This document shows, piece after piece, positions 16,197 through 24,785 of a DNA stretch of 64,000 bases. The DNA comes from Rathayibacter iranicus NCPPB 2253 = VKM Ac-1602 (GTDB taxonomy: Bacteria; Actinomycetota; Actinomycetes; Actinomycetales; Microbacteriaceae). The notes below the pieces were generated by a model that saw only the letters and a program-made list of their open reading frames with translations, made no database searches and was not told where the DNA came from. A program made the translations under genes and the position numbers. Position 1 is the stretch's first letter. Every line of letters begins with the position of its first letter. Location: assembly GCF_003149025.1 (NCBI RefSeq), contig NZ_QGDV01000003.1, positions 186,001 to 250,000 of the forward strand, given 5' to 3'.

Positions 16197-17606
16197 GTGC
16201 CCCCTCGCTCCATCCGTTCCACCCTGCCCGCCGGCCTTCGCCAGACCTCTACTCCAGATGACACTCCCGTCGCTGCTCCGCCGCTCACTCGCCGCGAAGC
16301 TCGCGAACGCGAGGGCCGAAGCCGGCCTTCCTCCCCGAGAGCGACCCCGGCGCCTCCTGCCGCCGTCGCTCCCGAGAGCCAGACGTCGCCACCTTCTCCG
16401 CGCTCGGCGGACGCCGCCGCTTGTCACTCCCGCCGCGACCGCCGTGCCGCAGAGCGCGATCGCGCCGAACCCTCCGCCCGGCGCGGATCGTCCTTCGCTC
16501 GTCCGTCGCGGCGCACGATGGCGCTCGCCGTCTCGGGCGGACTCGTCGTCGTGGCCGTCGCCTCCGGTCTTGCCCTGACTGTGGGAACCGCGCCGTGGGC
16601 TCGCTCCGCGCCCATCGCGCCGTCCCCGTCGCCGACCAGCGTCGCCGTGCTCCCCGCGACCACCGGCTCGACGCGGGTCGTGCTGAGCGCGGTCTCGACG
16701 ACCTCGGGAACCGTCGCGGGTGGCACGAGCGTCACGCTCGAAGGCGGCAACCTTGACGCTGTCGCCACGGTCCGCTTCGGCGGGGCCGAGGGCAGCGTCG
16801 CAGTCGAGAACCCTGACCAGATCACGGTCACCGCGCCGCCCGCCGCGGAGGAGGCCGAGGGCGTCGTCCCGGTGGCCTTCTTCGATGCAGAGGGCGAGCC
16901 GGTCAGGTTCGACGCTGTGACCGACGCCGCTGCTGCCGTGACCGTCGACGGCGCTCCCGCCGAGACTGTGCAGTCGACTCTCGACACGACGACGGCGCAG
17001 GAGTCGGTCGCCGCGTCGACCGATCTGGCCGTTCCCACCCCGACACCGAGCGAGGCCGCGACCGGCGTCCTCGCGAGCACCAAGGTGGTCGCCTCCGCAA
17101 TCACCTTCGCGTACACGCCCGACCCGGCAGTCGAGGCGGCGAAGGCCCAGGCCGCGCTCGATGCCAGCCGCCTCGCCTCGCAGCTCGACTATCTCGGCAC
17201 GTATTGGAGCGACTACAACTCCGCCCAGTACGGCGTGATACCCGGCAACGACTGCGTCAACTTCACGTCGCAATCGCTGATTGCGCGCGGCTGGGAGATG
17301 GACGGCGAGTGGAACTACTCCTTGGCTGGTGGCTATAGCTCGGCGTGGGCGTCGTCGACGGCGTTCAATTCCTACCTCGCCGGGCATCCCGAGCGGGCGA
17401 CGCCGATTGCCAACACGGAGCGGAGCCGGGTGAAGCCCGGAGACATCGTCCAGTTCGACTGGGACGGCTCCGGCGACTGGGACCACACGGGCGTCGTAAC
17501 GAGCGTTGTCGGCGGCACGATCCTGTACTCGTCGCACACGATGAACAATCACGACCAGAGCATCGACGCGGCCTCGGCGCAGCGGATCATGTTCTGGGGC
17601 GTCTGA
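16197..17606 (+). CDS. Membrane-anchored IPT/TIG plus amidase-domain (Amidase_6) protein
   Basis: A 469-residue envelope protein. The first 100 residues are Arg/Pro/Ser-rich and cytoplasmic; a membrane segment (MALAVSGGLVVVAVASGLAL) follows at about 107-126. An IPT/TIG immunoglobulin-like domain covers about 160-235 (GTSVTLEGGNLDAVATVRFGG). The C-terminal putative amidase domain (about 325-469) has Cys353 in GNDCVNFTSQ and His430 in DWDHTGVVTS, the CHAP-like catalytic pair. It probably cuts peptidoglycan or a cross-bridge. The GTG start at 16197 gives the longest form; a shorter start nearer the membrane segment is possible. A broken gene of the same amidase family lies in the island at 34432. 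Confidence 0.8.
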   Translation: MPPRSIRSTLPAGLRQTSTPDDTPVAAPPLTRREAREREGRSRPSSPRATPAPPAAVAPESQTSPPSPRSADAAACHSRRDRRAAERDRAEPSARRGSSFARPSRRTMALAVSGGLVVVAVASGLALTVGTAPWARSAPIAPSPSPTSVAVLPATTGSTRVVLSAVSTTSGTVAGGTSVTLEGGNLDAVATVRFGGAEGSVAVENPDQITVTAPPAAEEAEGVVPVAFFDAEGEPVRFDAVTDAAAAVTVDGAPAETVQSTLDTTTAQESVAASTDLAVPTPTPSEAATGVLASTKVVASAITFAYTPDPAVEAAKAQAALDASRLASQLDYLGTYWSDYNSAQYGVIPGNDCVNFTSQSLIARGWEMDGEWNYSLAGGYSSAWASSTAFNSYLAGHPERATPIANTERSRVKPGDIVQFDWDGSGDWDHTGVVTSVVGGTILYSSHTMNNHDQSIDAASAQRIMFWGV

Positions 17607-17737
17607 CCGGGTTCCGGCCAGACAGCAGCAAGGGGCCGCCTCCGCTCAGCGGTGACGACCCCTCCCAGACGTGTCCGTCTCCTCCGCCTTGAGCTGATCG
17701 CTCGCCGACAGGTATCGAGAAAAGACGCGAGGCCGGG

Positions 17738-18358
17738 TTAGGCGACTCGATCCTCTTTGGAGAAGCCGGCGCGTGCGCTCGAGGCGACCTCGAGCACGAC
17801 GGGCAGGCGAGCGCCGAGCAGGGTGTCGAGAGCCTCGACCTCCCGGTGCACAGCGTCGATCACGGTGCGGGGCGAGACTCCTGCGCGCGGCAGGGCCCGT
17901 ACCTTCAGCGCGGTGTCTGAGCCGTGACGGTAGGCGGAGACTGTGACGTCGAGCAGCTCGGAGCGACCGGCAAGCGCGTTCTCGAGAACGTCCTCGGCAA
18001 AGCCGGTGGCGATCTCGATCCCGCCCGCAGGGCCCTCGTCGGACTCATCGTGGAGCACCGTGTTCACGCGGCCGTGGCCGTGCGCGAATATGAGCACCAG
18101 CGCGAGGACGACGCCCAGGAGGCAGACACCGATGATCGCGTAGAGCGGCCAGAGGACCGCGCCGTCGTTCCAGGCCGTGCCCCGCTCGGGCGAGATCCGG
18201 GAAACGAGCGCAGCACCCTGGTCGTCACCGAAGGACGAGACAGCGTCGCGCACAGGTTGCGACACGGCGATGAGGACGGCGCCGGCGCTGACTGCGGCGA
18301 GGACGAGGCCCACCACGAGCAGGACGAGGCGATTGACGAAGCGGTTGCTCGTGGTCAT
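17738..18358 (-). CDS. AmaP-like membrane protein of the Asp23 operon
   Basis: A 206-residue protein with two membrane segments (RLVLLVVGLVLAAVSAGAV, about 10-32, and LYAIIGVCLLGVVLALVLI, about 75-95). A cytoplasmic domain follows with alternating strand/helix character (LLDVTVSAYRHGSDTALKV). The layout resembles AmaP, the alkaline-shock membrane anchor that holds Asp23 at the membrane in Gram-positive bacteria. It is the last gene of a five-gene operon and its start overlaps the previous stop by four bases. The AmaP link rests on layout and neighbours more than on detailed sequence identity. Confidence 0.6.
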   Translation of the reverse strand: MTTSNRFVNRLVLLVVGLVLAAVSAGAVLIAVSQPVRDAVSSFGDDQGAALVSRISPERGTAWNDGAVLWPLYAIIGVCLLGVVLALVLIFAHGHGRVNTVLHDESDEGPAGGIEIATGFAEDVLENALAGRSELLDVTVSAYRHGSDTALKVRALPRAGVSPRTVIDAVHREVEALDTLLGARLPVVLEVASSARAGFSKEDRVA

Positions 18359-18957
18359 CAGATCTTCCCGGAGTCGGAGACACGGACGGTGGCGCGAGTG
18401 GCCGGCGCCGCCGCGATGCGGGCGAGTTCTTCGTCGACCGCCTTCTGCACCAGATCGCGCTCGACCGCAATGCCGGAGGCGGGAGTCACCTCGACCAGCG
18501 CGGTGCGCCGCCCGAGAGAGGCGCGGGTGTCCTCGCGCCGTGAATGAGCGGCGGTCCGCGCGGTCCGCGCGAGAGCGGAGGCGATGACGCCGTCGTCGAC
18601 GACGACCGCGAGACGGTCGTCCTCGACGGTGTGCCGGGCACGGGCTCCTGGCGCTACGGCAAGCACCAGCAGGATCAGCGCGAGGATCCCCGCGGCGACC
18701 GCCACCCCGATCAGGGCGGGCTGAGCCAGCGCCGCGACGGACACGAGCGCGTTGAGCAGCGCTGACGGGGCGAGGAGGAGCGGGGCTGCGCCGAGAACGG
18801 CCAGTACCGCCTCCGTGCCGACAGAGGCGGCGAGAAGTGCGATCAGGACCAGTACGACGATCTGCGCGGCCGAGCGCGAACTGTGCGTCTCGCGTCGGAG
18901 GTAGCGGCGGTAGCGGGCGCTGGGTTCAGCGTCGCGGGCGCTGGGTGCGGTACTCAT
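18358..18957 (-). CDS. DUF6286-type membrane protein of the Asp23 operon
   Basis: A 199-residue protein. Hydrophobic segments lie at about 31-60 and 72-118 (AAQIVVLVLIALLAASVGTE, then LIGVAVAAGILALILLVLAV). A soluble C-terminal half follows, containing HTVEDDRLAVVVDDGVIASALARTA. That pattern (a short Asp23-like strand-helix domain behind membrane helices) is seen in actinobacterial DUF6286 proteins encoded with Asp23. It is overlapped by four bases by the gene on each side, so the products are probably made in fixed ratio and act together at the membrane. Confidence 0.6.
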   Translation of the reverse strand: MSTAPSARDAEPSARYRRYLRRETHSSRSAAQIVVLVLIALLAASVGTEAVLAVLGAAPLLLAPSALLNALVSVAALAQPALIGVAVAAGILALILLVLAVAPGARARHTVEDDRLAVVVDDGVIASALARTARTAAHSRREDTRASLGRRTALVEVTPASGIAVERDLVQKAVDEELARIAAAPATRATVRVSDSGKI

Positions 18958-19295
18958 GCGACTCTCCTCGTGGTTCGGGTGCGGGTGCCCGTCACTCGGA
19001 CGTCGACCCGAGTGACGGTGCGGCCGGTGAGCACCTGCATTCGGGAGGCGATGCGCGAGCGGTCGCGGTGGAGGCGATCGAGCAGCGAGTCGCCGGTCTC
19101 CTGCTCGAGGACCACGGGAGCGGTGACGGCGAGCGCGAGGCCGCCGCGATCATCTGAGAGTCGGACGCGGATCGCGGAGACCTCGACGCCTAGCTCCTCG
19201 TGGACGATCGCCACAGCCGCACGCTCGAGAGAGCGGGTGGTGATGGTGACGGTGCCCGCCACCGGCGAGGCGGGACGCATGTCGAGAGCGGTCAC
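18954..19295 (-). CDS. Small Asp23/Gls24-like protein
   Basis: A 113-residue soluble protein. SLERAAVAIVHEELGVEVSAI and GGLALAVTAPVVL resemble the helix-strand core of Asp23/Gls24 proteins in shortened form. It ends in an Arg/Thr-rich tail. No catalytic residues are seen. It sits between the DUF2273 gene (nine-base gap) and the DUF6286 gene (four-base overlap). Its role is unknown; a partner subunit of the Asp23 membrane assembly is the likely reading. Confidence 0.55.
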   Translation of the reverse strand: MTALDMRPASPVAGTVTITTRSLERAAVAIVHEELGVEVSAIRVRLSDDRGGLALAVTAPVVLEQETGDSLLDRLHRDRSRIASRMQVLTGRTVTRVDVRVTGTRTRTTRRVA

Positions 19296-19304
19296 GAGGG
19301 ACTC

Positions 19305-19538
19305 CTAGCGGGAAGTCGTGCGGCCGCGGAACACGTCCACGAGGCTGCGCACATCGAGGGAGCCGTCGGCGACCCGGGCGATGGCGACGCCCAGGGCCAT
19401 GAAGACGGCCGTGAGCACGAAGCCCCAGAATCCGAAGAGCAGGGCCGCGAAGGCGAGGATCGCACCGATCGCCACGCCGAGAACGGTGCTGCGGCCGCCG
19501 GGAGCGGTGGGGCGGGAGGAATCGCCGAAGCCGCTCAT
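19305..19538 (-). CDS. DUF2273-like small membrane protein of the Asp23 operon
   Basis: A 77-residue protein made of an N-terminal polar stretch and a helical hairpin in the membrane (LGVAIGAILAFAALLFGFWGF and LTAVFMALGVAIARV). It ends in a charged tail, LDVRSLVDVFRGR. Size and hairpin match the DUF2273 family, which accompanies Asp23/Gls24 genes in many Gram-positive bacteria. It overlaps the asp23 stop by four bases. Confidence 0.75.
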   Translation of the reverse strand: MSGFGDSSRPTAPGGRSTVLGVAIGAILAFAALLFGFWGFVLTAVFMALGVAIARVADGSLDVRSLVDVFRGRTTSR

Positions 19539-20038
19539 CGGACGCGGCTCTCGGCCGACTCGTCGTCCTTGTCGGACTTGTCATCGCCGGGGATGTGTAC
19601 ATCGACGATGGCGATATTGATGTCGGCGACGTCCATGCCCACCAGCTCAGTGATCGCGCTGGCCACGGCCGCGCGGACGGCATTGGCAACCTGTTGCATC
19701 GGGACCGGGTACTCAACGACGACGGTGACGTCGGCGGCGACCTGCGTCTCGCCCACCTCGACGCTCACTCCCTGGGAGTGGTCGGCGCCGCCAACCGCCT
19801 GGCGGATCGCGCCGAACGCGCGGGCGGCGTTGTTACCGAGGGCGTAGACGCCGGGAACTTCGCGGGCGGCAATGCCCGCGACCTTCGCGACGACTCCATC
19901 GTCGATGACCGTGGTTCCCTGCGCCGTGCCGGAGCCGGCGTCGCCGCCGAGACTCGTCACCGTGTCGACGGGAGTTGTGGTGCCGGCGGACGCTGTGCCG
20001 ACGCGGGCGGTAGAAGGAGTAGGAGTGCTGTCGCTCAT
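19535..20038 (-). CDS. Asp23/Gls24-family envelope stress protein
   Basis: A 167-residue protein, first gene of the operon. After a disordered Thr/Ser/Gly-rich head comes the Asp23 domain (about 42-145): VIDDGVVAKVAGIAAREVPGVYALG, broken here only by normal spacing, then VSVEVGETQVAADVTVVVEYP and VVDVHIP. The tail is acidic. Family members coat the inner face of the membrane and are induced by alkaline or envelope stress. The operon diverges from an ECF sigma gene. Read on the minus strand, the gap holds GGGAAC (20188-20183) followed by an A-tract, a possible ECF -35 element, so the sigma factor may drive this operon. Confidence 0.9.
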   Translation of the reverse strand: MSDSTPTPSTARVGTASAGTTTPVDTVTSLGGDAGSGTAQGTTVIDDGVVAKVAGIAAREVPGVYALGNNAARAFGAIRQAVGGADHSQGVSVEVGETQVAADVTVVVEYPVPMQQVANAVRAAVASAITELVGMDVADINIAIVDVHIPGDDKSDKDDESAESRVR

Positions 20039-20239
20039 GATGTCTCCTGAACGTCTTATCGGCCGTACTACGAGCAGACCGGAGTCGAAAGCCCGGCGGT
20101 TCTCCGCTCGGGCTGTGCTTTCATGAGTGAGACGGATCCCCGCGCGGCTTCGTCACGGTACGGATCACGATTTTTTCTGACTGTTCCCTGAGAGTCCCAT
20201 CCCGGCTGCTGTGGCCGGTCCCGCGAACGGAGGCGGCAC

Positions 20240-20788
20240 GTGCCCGGACTGGAGTCGGCGAGCGATGCGCTCCTCGCCGAGCGCTCCGCCGAGGGCGATG
20301 TGCGGGCCTTCGAGGTGCTGGTCAAGAGGCACCAGTCGATCCTGCGCGCCTACGCCTGGCGGCTCACCGGCTCGCAAGCGGACGCCTCGGACGCCGTGCA
20401 GAACGCGCTGATCACGGTGTGGGCGCAGTTGCCGCAGCTGAAGGAGCCCGCCAGTGTGCGCAGCTGGATGATGCGGATCGTCAGCCGCTCGAGCGTCGAC
20501 CTGCTGCGCCAGCGCCGCCCGACCGACGACGTGGATGCTGTGGAGCATCCACCGTCGCGTGAGCCCGGCCCGTTCGAGGCCGTCGAACAGAGCGACGCCA
20601 TGCGGGCGCTCGCGCACGCGCTCTCGGAGCTGCCGGAGTCGCAGCGTCAGTGCTGGTTGCTGCGTGAAGTCGGTGGGGAGTCGTACCACGAGATCGCCGA
20701 TCATCTCGGGCTGACGCCCACCGCCGTTCGGGGCAAGCTCGCCCGCGCGCGCGACGCGCTGGTCGTGGCGATGGAGGACTGGCGATGA
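20240..20788 (+). CDS. ECF-type RNA polymerase sigma factor next to the Asp23 operon
   Basis: A 182-residue sigma-70 factor with regions 2 and 4 only. Region 2 is about residues 17-85 (FEVLVKRHQSILRAYAWRLTG with DAVQNALITVW). Region 4 is about 130-178 (LPESQRQCWLLREVGGESYHEI, read with its helix-turn-helix LGLTPTAVRGKLARAR). The GTG start is preceded by GGAGG. It is followed by two small genes ending in Asp23-like domains, one of which occupies the usual place of an anti-sigma factor. Its targets probably include the divergent Asp23 operon. Confidence 0.92.
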   Translation: MPGLESASDALLAERSAEGDVRAFEVLVKRHQSILRAYAWRLTGSQADASDAVQNALITVWAQLPQLKEPASVRSWMMRIVSRSSVDLLRQRRPTDDVDAVEHPPSREPGPFEAVEQSDAMRALAHALSELPESQRQCWLLREVGGESYHEIADHLGLTPTAVRGKLARARDALVVAMEDWR

Positions 20789-20801
20789 GGGAGCAGACGC
20801 G

Positions 20802-21434
20802 ATGAACGCGGATCAGACCCCCGGCGACGGGCAGGGGCTCGGTGAGGAGCACGACGTCGTGCTGCCGCCCGTGCACGAACACGACGGCGTGGGGATCGAC
20901 GAGTTGAGCGAGTACCTCGATCGCGGCCGTTCTCCCTACGATCCGGCGATCGAGGAGTCCCCCGAGCACCGTCGCACTCTGCGCGCCCTTGAACGAGTCC
21001 GCGCGCTCTCAGGCGCGCTAATCGACGACGACGCTGCGCGACTGCCTGCTCCGGAGGCGAGTTGGTTCGGCTCGATCCTCGCCCAGGCTCGGCGGGAGGC
21101 TCGCGCGGGCCGCGACATCCCGTTCGCGAGCATGCAGCCGGAGATGTCGCTGACGATCACGGAGGGGGCTGTCCGTGGCCTCGTCCGGGAAGCGGGCGAC
21201 AGCGTCCCGGGTGTCCTCGTCGGCCGCTGCCGTCTGGTCGGCGACATTGAGGTCGGCGGCGAGGTGGTGGTGGAGATGACGATCTCGGTCTTCTGGGGCG
21301 TCCCGATCGCCGAGGCTGCTCAGCAGGTCCGTGAGCGCGTGCACACGCGGCTGCTCACCCAGACCGAGCTGCGGGTCTCGACCATCGACGTCCGCGTCGA
21401 GGACGTCTACCTTCCCGAGGCGGAGGAATCGTGA
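20802..21434 (+). CDS. Asp23-like-domain protein co-encoded with the ECF sigma factor
   Basis: A 210-residue protein. The N-terminal half is acidic and predicted helical (ESPEHRRTLRALERVRALSGALI). The C-terminal half (about 110-205) is an Asp23/Gls24-like domain: LTITEGAVRGLVREAGDSVPGVLVGRC, broken only by normal spacing, with VEMTISVFWGVPIAEAAQQVR and VEDVYLP. It starts 13 bases after the sigma factor. The position is that of an anti-sigma factor, but there is no membrane helix or zinc motif. It could bind both the sigma factor and Asp23 partners, an idea from context only. Confidence 0.65.
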   Translation: MNADQTPGDGQGLGEEHDVVLPPVHEHDGVGIDELSEYLDRGRSPYDPAIEESPEHRRTLRALERVRALSGALIDDDAARLPAPEASWFGSILAQARREARAGRDIPFASMQPEMSLTITEGAVRGLVREAGDSVPGVLVGRCRLVGDIEVGGEVVVEMTISVFWGVPIAEAAQQVRERVHTRLLTQTELRVSTIDVRVEDVYLPEAEES

Positions 21435-21808
21435 GCCCGCGACCGCCCGCTGCGCAGGGCCCGACGGCGGCGCTCGCCGACGAGTTGCGCCTGCTCGAGG
21501 GAGTGGCGACCCTCGTGCCTGTGCGGCCGGAGGTACGGGACGTCCTCGCCCAGGCGGCCTCGGTGTTGAGTGCACGACGGCTCGCGATCGAGGCCCTCGG
21601 CACGGCCAGCGGCGGCACGTCCGCCGAGCCGGTGCTGGTGCGGATCGTGGGCGAGGAGGTGTCCGTCTCGGTGGACGTGGGCGTGACGGCCGATGCCTCG
21701 GCTCCCGACGTCGCCCGAGCGGTCGGAGCGGCCGTGCGCGAGTGGTGCCGTCGCGAGCATCCGCACCTGCGCCCCCGCGTCGCCGTGCGGATCGCCGCCG
21801 TCGACTAG
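21431..21808 (+). CDS. Short Asp23-operon-associated protein of unknown function
   Basis: A 125-residue protein with a helical N-terminal part (LADELRLLEGVATLVPVRPEV) and a C-terminal strand-helix-strand part (VRIVGEEVSVSVDVGVTA, then APDVARAVGAAVREW). The second part resembles a minimal Asp23/Gls24 fold. Its start overlaps the previous stop by four bases. Other than context no function can be assigned. Confidence 0.55.
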   Translation: MSPRPPAAQGPTAALADELRLLEGVATLVPVRPEVRDVLAQAASVLSARRLAIEALGTASGGTSAEPVLVRIVGEEVSVSVDVGVTADASAPDVARAVGAAVREWCRREHPHLRPRVAVRIAAVD

Positions 21809-21815
21809 GGCGTGC

Positions 21816-22754
21816 TCAGTGAAGGCGCTCGCGCTTGGCGAGGAACGCCTCCGTCTCGGTGGCCGTGGGGGCCGAGACCGCCGCTCCGTGCCGCGTGACG
21901 GAGATCGCGGCGGCCGCACTCGCCCACCGCACGAGCGCGACGAGGGGCTCGGGGTCATCGAGCCGGACTCCGGTCGCCGCCAGACGGGCGGCGAAGGCGC
22001 CGCAGAAGGTGTCGCCGGCACCGGTGGTGTCCACCGCCTCCACCCTGAACGCCGGAGTGCTCTCGGGTCTGCGCCCGCGGATCGCGATCACCACGCCGTC
22101 CGAGCCGAGGGTGATGAGCACGAGCGGGACCAGCGTGGTGAGCGCGGAGGCGAGTGCATCGTCGTCCGACGCGGCAATCCCTCGATCAGAGGCGAGTTCG
22201 CGTGCCTCGTGCTCGTTCACGATCAGCACATCGAGCGCGTTCAGCAGGTCCGTGGGCAGTGGCCTGATGGGAGCGGCGTTCAGGATCGACACGGTGCCGG
22301 CCGACCGGGCGGCGCGCGCCGCCTCCGTCACGCTCGCTAGCGGAATTTCGAGCTGCAACAGGAGCGCGTCGGCGGCTACCACCAGGGCTTCTTCCTCGGC
22401 GGAGAGTCGGAGCAGGGCGGTGTTGGCACCGGAGTCGACGACGATCGCGTTCTCGCCGCGTTCGTCGACCGTGATGTGTGCGGTGCCGGTGCGCAGCTCG
22501 CCGCGCCGGGCGTGCAGCGTGAGCGGTTCGTCGCCGAGCACGCCCGCGAGTTCGTCGCCCGCAGGATCCCGGCCCAGGCTGGTGATGAAAGCGGTGCCCG
22601 GCTCGGTGCGTGCCGCGGCGACCGCCTGATTGAGGCCCTTGCCGCCGGGGAACGTGCGGGAATCGAGCGCCAGCACGGTCTCGCCCGGCGCCGGGATGCG
22701 GACGACCCGGTGCACGTGGTCGAGGTTGGCGCTGCCGAGGACGAGGAGAGGCAT
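21816..22754 (-). CDS. rbsK: Ribokinase-family (PfkB) sugar kinase
   Basis: A 312-residue PfkB-fold kinase that phosphorylates ribose (or a similar sugar or nucleoside) at the expense of ATP. The N-terminal signature is TFPGGKGLNQAVAAAR (ribokinase-type). The C-terminal signature DTTGAGDTFCGAFAARLA contains the catalytic Asp and anion hole. NEHEARELA is also typical of ribokinases. No ribose ABC transporter or rbsD is beside it, so ribose is the default but not the only reading. It converges with the Asp23-linked gene (7-base gap) and diverges from the aldo/keto reductase. Confidence 0.85.
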   Translation of the reverse strand: MPLLVLGSANLDHVHRVVRIPAPGETVLALDSRTFPGGKGLNQAVAAARTEPGTAFITSLGRDPAGDELAGVLGDEPLTLHARRGELRTGTAHITVDERGENAIVVDSGANTALLRLSAEEEALVVAADALLLQLEIPLASVTEAARAARSAGTVSILNAAPIRPLPTDLLNALDVLIVNEHEARELASDRGIAASDDDALASALTTLVPLVLITLGSDGVVIAIRGRRPESTPAFRVEAVDTTGAGDTFCGAFAARLAATGVRLDDPEPLVALVRWASAAAAISVTRHGAAVSAPTATETEAFLAKRERLH

Positions 22755-22819
22755 GCTCTCGACGGTAGGGCATGCGCAAGGGGGTCCGTCGGGTCAGGGG
22801 CCGCGCCTACGGTGGAGGC

Positions 22820-23806
22820 ATGGACACTCGAATCCTCGGCCGCACTGGTGCGCCCGTTTCCGTCGTCGGCCTCGGAACCTGGCAGCTCGGTGCCGACTGG
22901 GGGGATGTCGCCGAGAGCGATGCCCTCGCCGTGCTCGACGCCGCGGTGGAGTCGGGCGTCACTCTGTTCGATACCGCCGACGTGTACGGCGACGGCCGCA
23001 GCGAGCGCACGATCGGCGCCTATCGCGCCGCGCATCCCGACGCGCAGGTCTTCGTCGCCACCAAGATGGGCCGCCGCGCCGAGCAGATCCCCGCGAGCTA
23101 CGTGCTCGACAACTTCCGCGCCTGGACCGACCGCTCGCGCGCGAACCTCGGCGTCGAGACTCTCGACCTCGTGCAGCTGCACTGCCCGCCCACCTCCGTC
23201 TACTCCGACAACGCCGTCTACGACGCGCTGGACACCCTCGTCGCGGAGGGCGCGATCGCGGCCTATGGCGTCTCGGTCGAGCGCACGGAGGAGGCGCTCG
23301 CCGCGATCGCGCGGCCGAACGTCGCGAGCGTCCAGATCATCCTGAACGCGTTCCGTCTCAAGCCGCTCGACGAGGTGCTGCCGGCGGCCCGGGAGGCGGG
23401 CGTCGGCATCCTCGCGCGCGTACCGCTCGCCTCCGGTCTGCTCAGCGGCCGCTATACGACTGAGACGGCGTTCGCTCCGGACGATCACCGCAGCTACAAC
23501 CGTGATGGCTCGGCCTTCGACGTCGGCGAGACGTTCTCGGGCGTCGACTTCGCGACCGGCGTCGAGGCCGCGCAGGAATTCTCGCGTCTCGCGGACGACC
23601 ACGGCCTCGCCCCCGCCGCAGCGGCTCTCGCGTGGATCATCCAGCAGGACGGCGTCACCTCGGTGATCCCTGGCGCCCGCTCGCCAGAGCAGGCCCGTGC
23701 CAACGCGGCCGCCGCCTCCGCCGCCCCCCTCGGCCCCGCCTTCATGGAGGCGGTCAACGCCCTCTACGACACCCACTTCCGCCCCACCATCCACCCCCGC
23801 TGGTAA
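22820..23806 (+). CDS. Aldo/keto reductase
   Basis: A 328-residue NADPH-dependent oxidoreductase of the AKR superfamily, (beta/alpha)8 barrel. The tetrad is visible: Asp in LFDTADVYGDG with the following Tyr, Lys in VATKMGRR, and the His in LVQLHCPP. The C-terminal cofactor loop is VIPGARSPEQARANAAA. The start is the ATG at 22820 in GGTGGAGGCATGG; the frame is open 16 codons upstream but those overlap the divergent promoter region. It resembles the general-stress type of AKR. The substrate is unknown. Its stop is 10 bases from the first palindrome of DUF559 element 2. Confidence 0.92.
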   Translation: MDTRILGRTGAPVSVVGLGTWQLGADWGDVAESDALAVLDAAVESGVTLFDTADVYGDGRSERTIGAYRAAHPDAQVFVATKMGRRAEQIPASYVLDNFRAWTDRSRANLGVETLDLVQLHCPPTSVYSDNAVYDALDTLVAEGAIAAYGVSVERTEEALAAIARPNVASVQIILNAFRLKPLDEVLPAAREAGVGILARVPLASGLLSGRYTTETAFAPDDHRSYNRDGSAFDVGETFSGVDFATGVEAAQEFSRLADDHGLAPAAAALAWIIQQDGVTSVIPGARSPEQARANAAAASAAPLGPAFMEAVNALYDTHFRPTIHPRW

Positions 23807-23816
23807 CCCCGCCGCT

Positions 23817-23878
23817 GCTGACTCGCCCGAGAAGGCTCGTTCTCGGGGCGGAGAACGAGCCTTCTCGGGCAAGTCAGC
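23817..23878. repeat. Palindrome, left boundary of DUF559 element 2
   Basis: Arms 23817-23844 and 23851-23878 are 28 bases with one mismatch (positions 23824/23871), around the loop GGGGCG. It differs wholly in sequence from the palindrome of element 1. A copy with the same arms and loop is at 24783-24840. The two copies share about 60 bases and continue alike for several bases beyond the right arm (AGCGCGGG). Confidence 0.92.
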
Positions 23879-23954
23879 GCGGGGCTGTGGAAAGTTTGCG
23901 CGGGAGGAGGGGCTCGGGCGCCAGCATGGGGACGTGCAGGAGGGCGTGTTCAGG

Positions 23955-24785
23955 GTGGCTGAGGGGTCCGCGGCGGGGTTGTCGCGGGCGGCGATGCGGA
24001 GGATCGACGCGCCGGTCTACGGGATGCGGTCGCGCACTCCTGCCGTGACGCTGGTTGACCGGTGCTCAGCGCTCCTTGCCCGGCTGGGCGGTCACGCGTT
24101 CGTCTGTGGACCGACCGCGGCGCTGCTCTGGGGCGCGCCTCTTGATCGCCACTGGGAGGAGCGCACTGCACTCGACATCGCCGTTGAGGCGCCGGCTCGC
24201 GCTCCGCATGCCGCAGGGATCGTCGGACGCTCCGTCCGCCTCGGGCCCGGGGACGTGCTCGACGGGCGGCGCGGGCGCCTGACCGGTCCGGCTCGCACCT
24301 GGTGCGACCTGGGCGCGGTCCTGCCACTCGCCGATCTCGTGGCCGTCGGCGACTTCCTCCTGCACGCTGGGTTGATCGACGCGGCTGGCCTGGCGGCTGC
24401 GGTCGAGCGCTACCCCGGTCGCCGGGGGCTGCGCCTGCTGCGCACCGCGCTCGCGCTCCTTGACGGGCGGGCCGAATCGCGCCCGGAGTCGCTGGTGCGG
24501 GTCGCGCTGGTACTCGCCGGGATTGCGGGCATCGAGGCGAACGTCGTGATCCGCGACGAGACGGGCGGATTCCTCGCCCGCGTCGACCTCTGCATCGCCT
24601 GGGCTCGGGTTGTGATCGAGTACCACGGCGACTACCACCGGGTCGAGAAGGGCCGTTGGCGTCGAGACCGCGCCCGCGCCGGGCGCCTCCGGGCCGCAGG
24701 ATGGAACGTCATCGAGCTCACTGGCGACGACCTCGCCGACCTTCCCGCCGTCGTCGCCGCCGTCCGCGCGGCGCTCCATCCGTGA
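23955..24785 (+). CDS. DUF559-domain protein, predicted Vsr/PD-(D/E)XK-like nuclease (element 2)
   Basis: About 276 residues. The first ATG is late, so the start is uncertain: GTG at 23955 (AGGAGG ten bases upstream) is preferred over GTG at 23946 or 23934. The C-terminal core matches that of the gene at 7648: Asp211 in ARVDLCIAW, Glu222 in VVIEYHGDYHR, then RWRRDRARAGRL and AGWNVIEL, again Asp-x10-Glu-Tyr. The N-terminal half contains CGPTAALLWGAPL and a GPARTWCDLG segment that parallels GAASTWIALA in the first gene. The two proteins share architecture and motif order but are clearly diverged. The stop codon TGA is the first codon of the right-hand palindrome, so gene and repeat are joined as one unit. 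Confidence 0.78.
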   Translation: MAEGSAAGLSRAAMRRIDAPVYGMRSRTPAVTLVDRCSALLARLGGHAFVCGPTAALLWGAPLDRHWEERTALDIAVEAPARAPHAAGIVGRSVRLGPGDVLDGRRGRLTGPARTWCDLGAVLPLADLVAVGDFLLHAGLIDAAGLAAAVERYPGRRGLRLLRTALALLDGRAESRPESLVRVALVLAGIAGIEANVVIRDETGGFLARVDLCIAWARVVIEYHGDYHRVEKGRWRRDRARAGRLRAAGWNVIELTGDDLADLPAVVAAVRAALHP

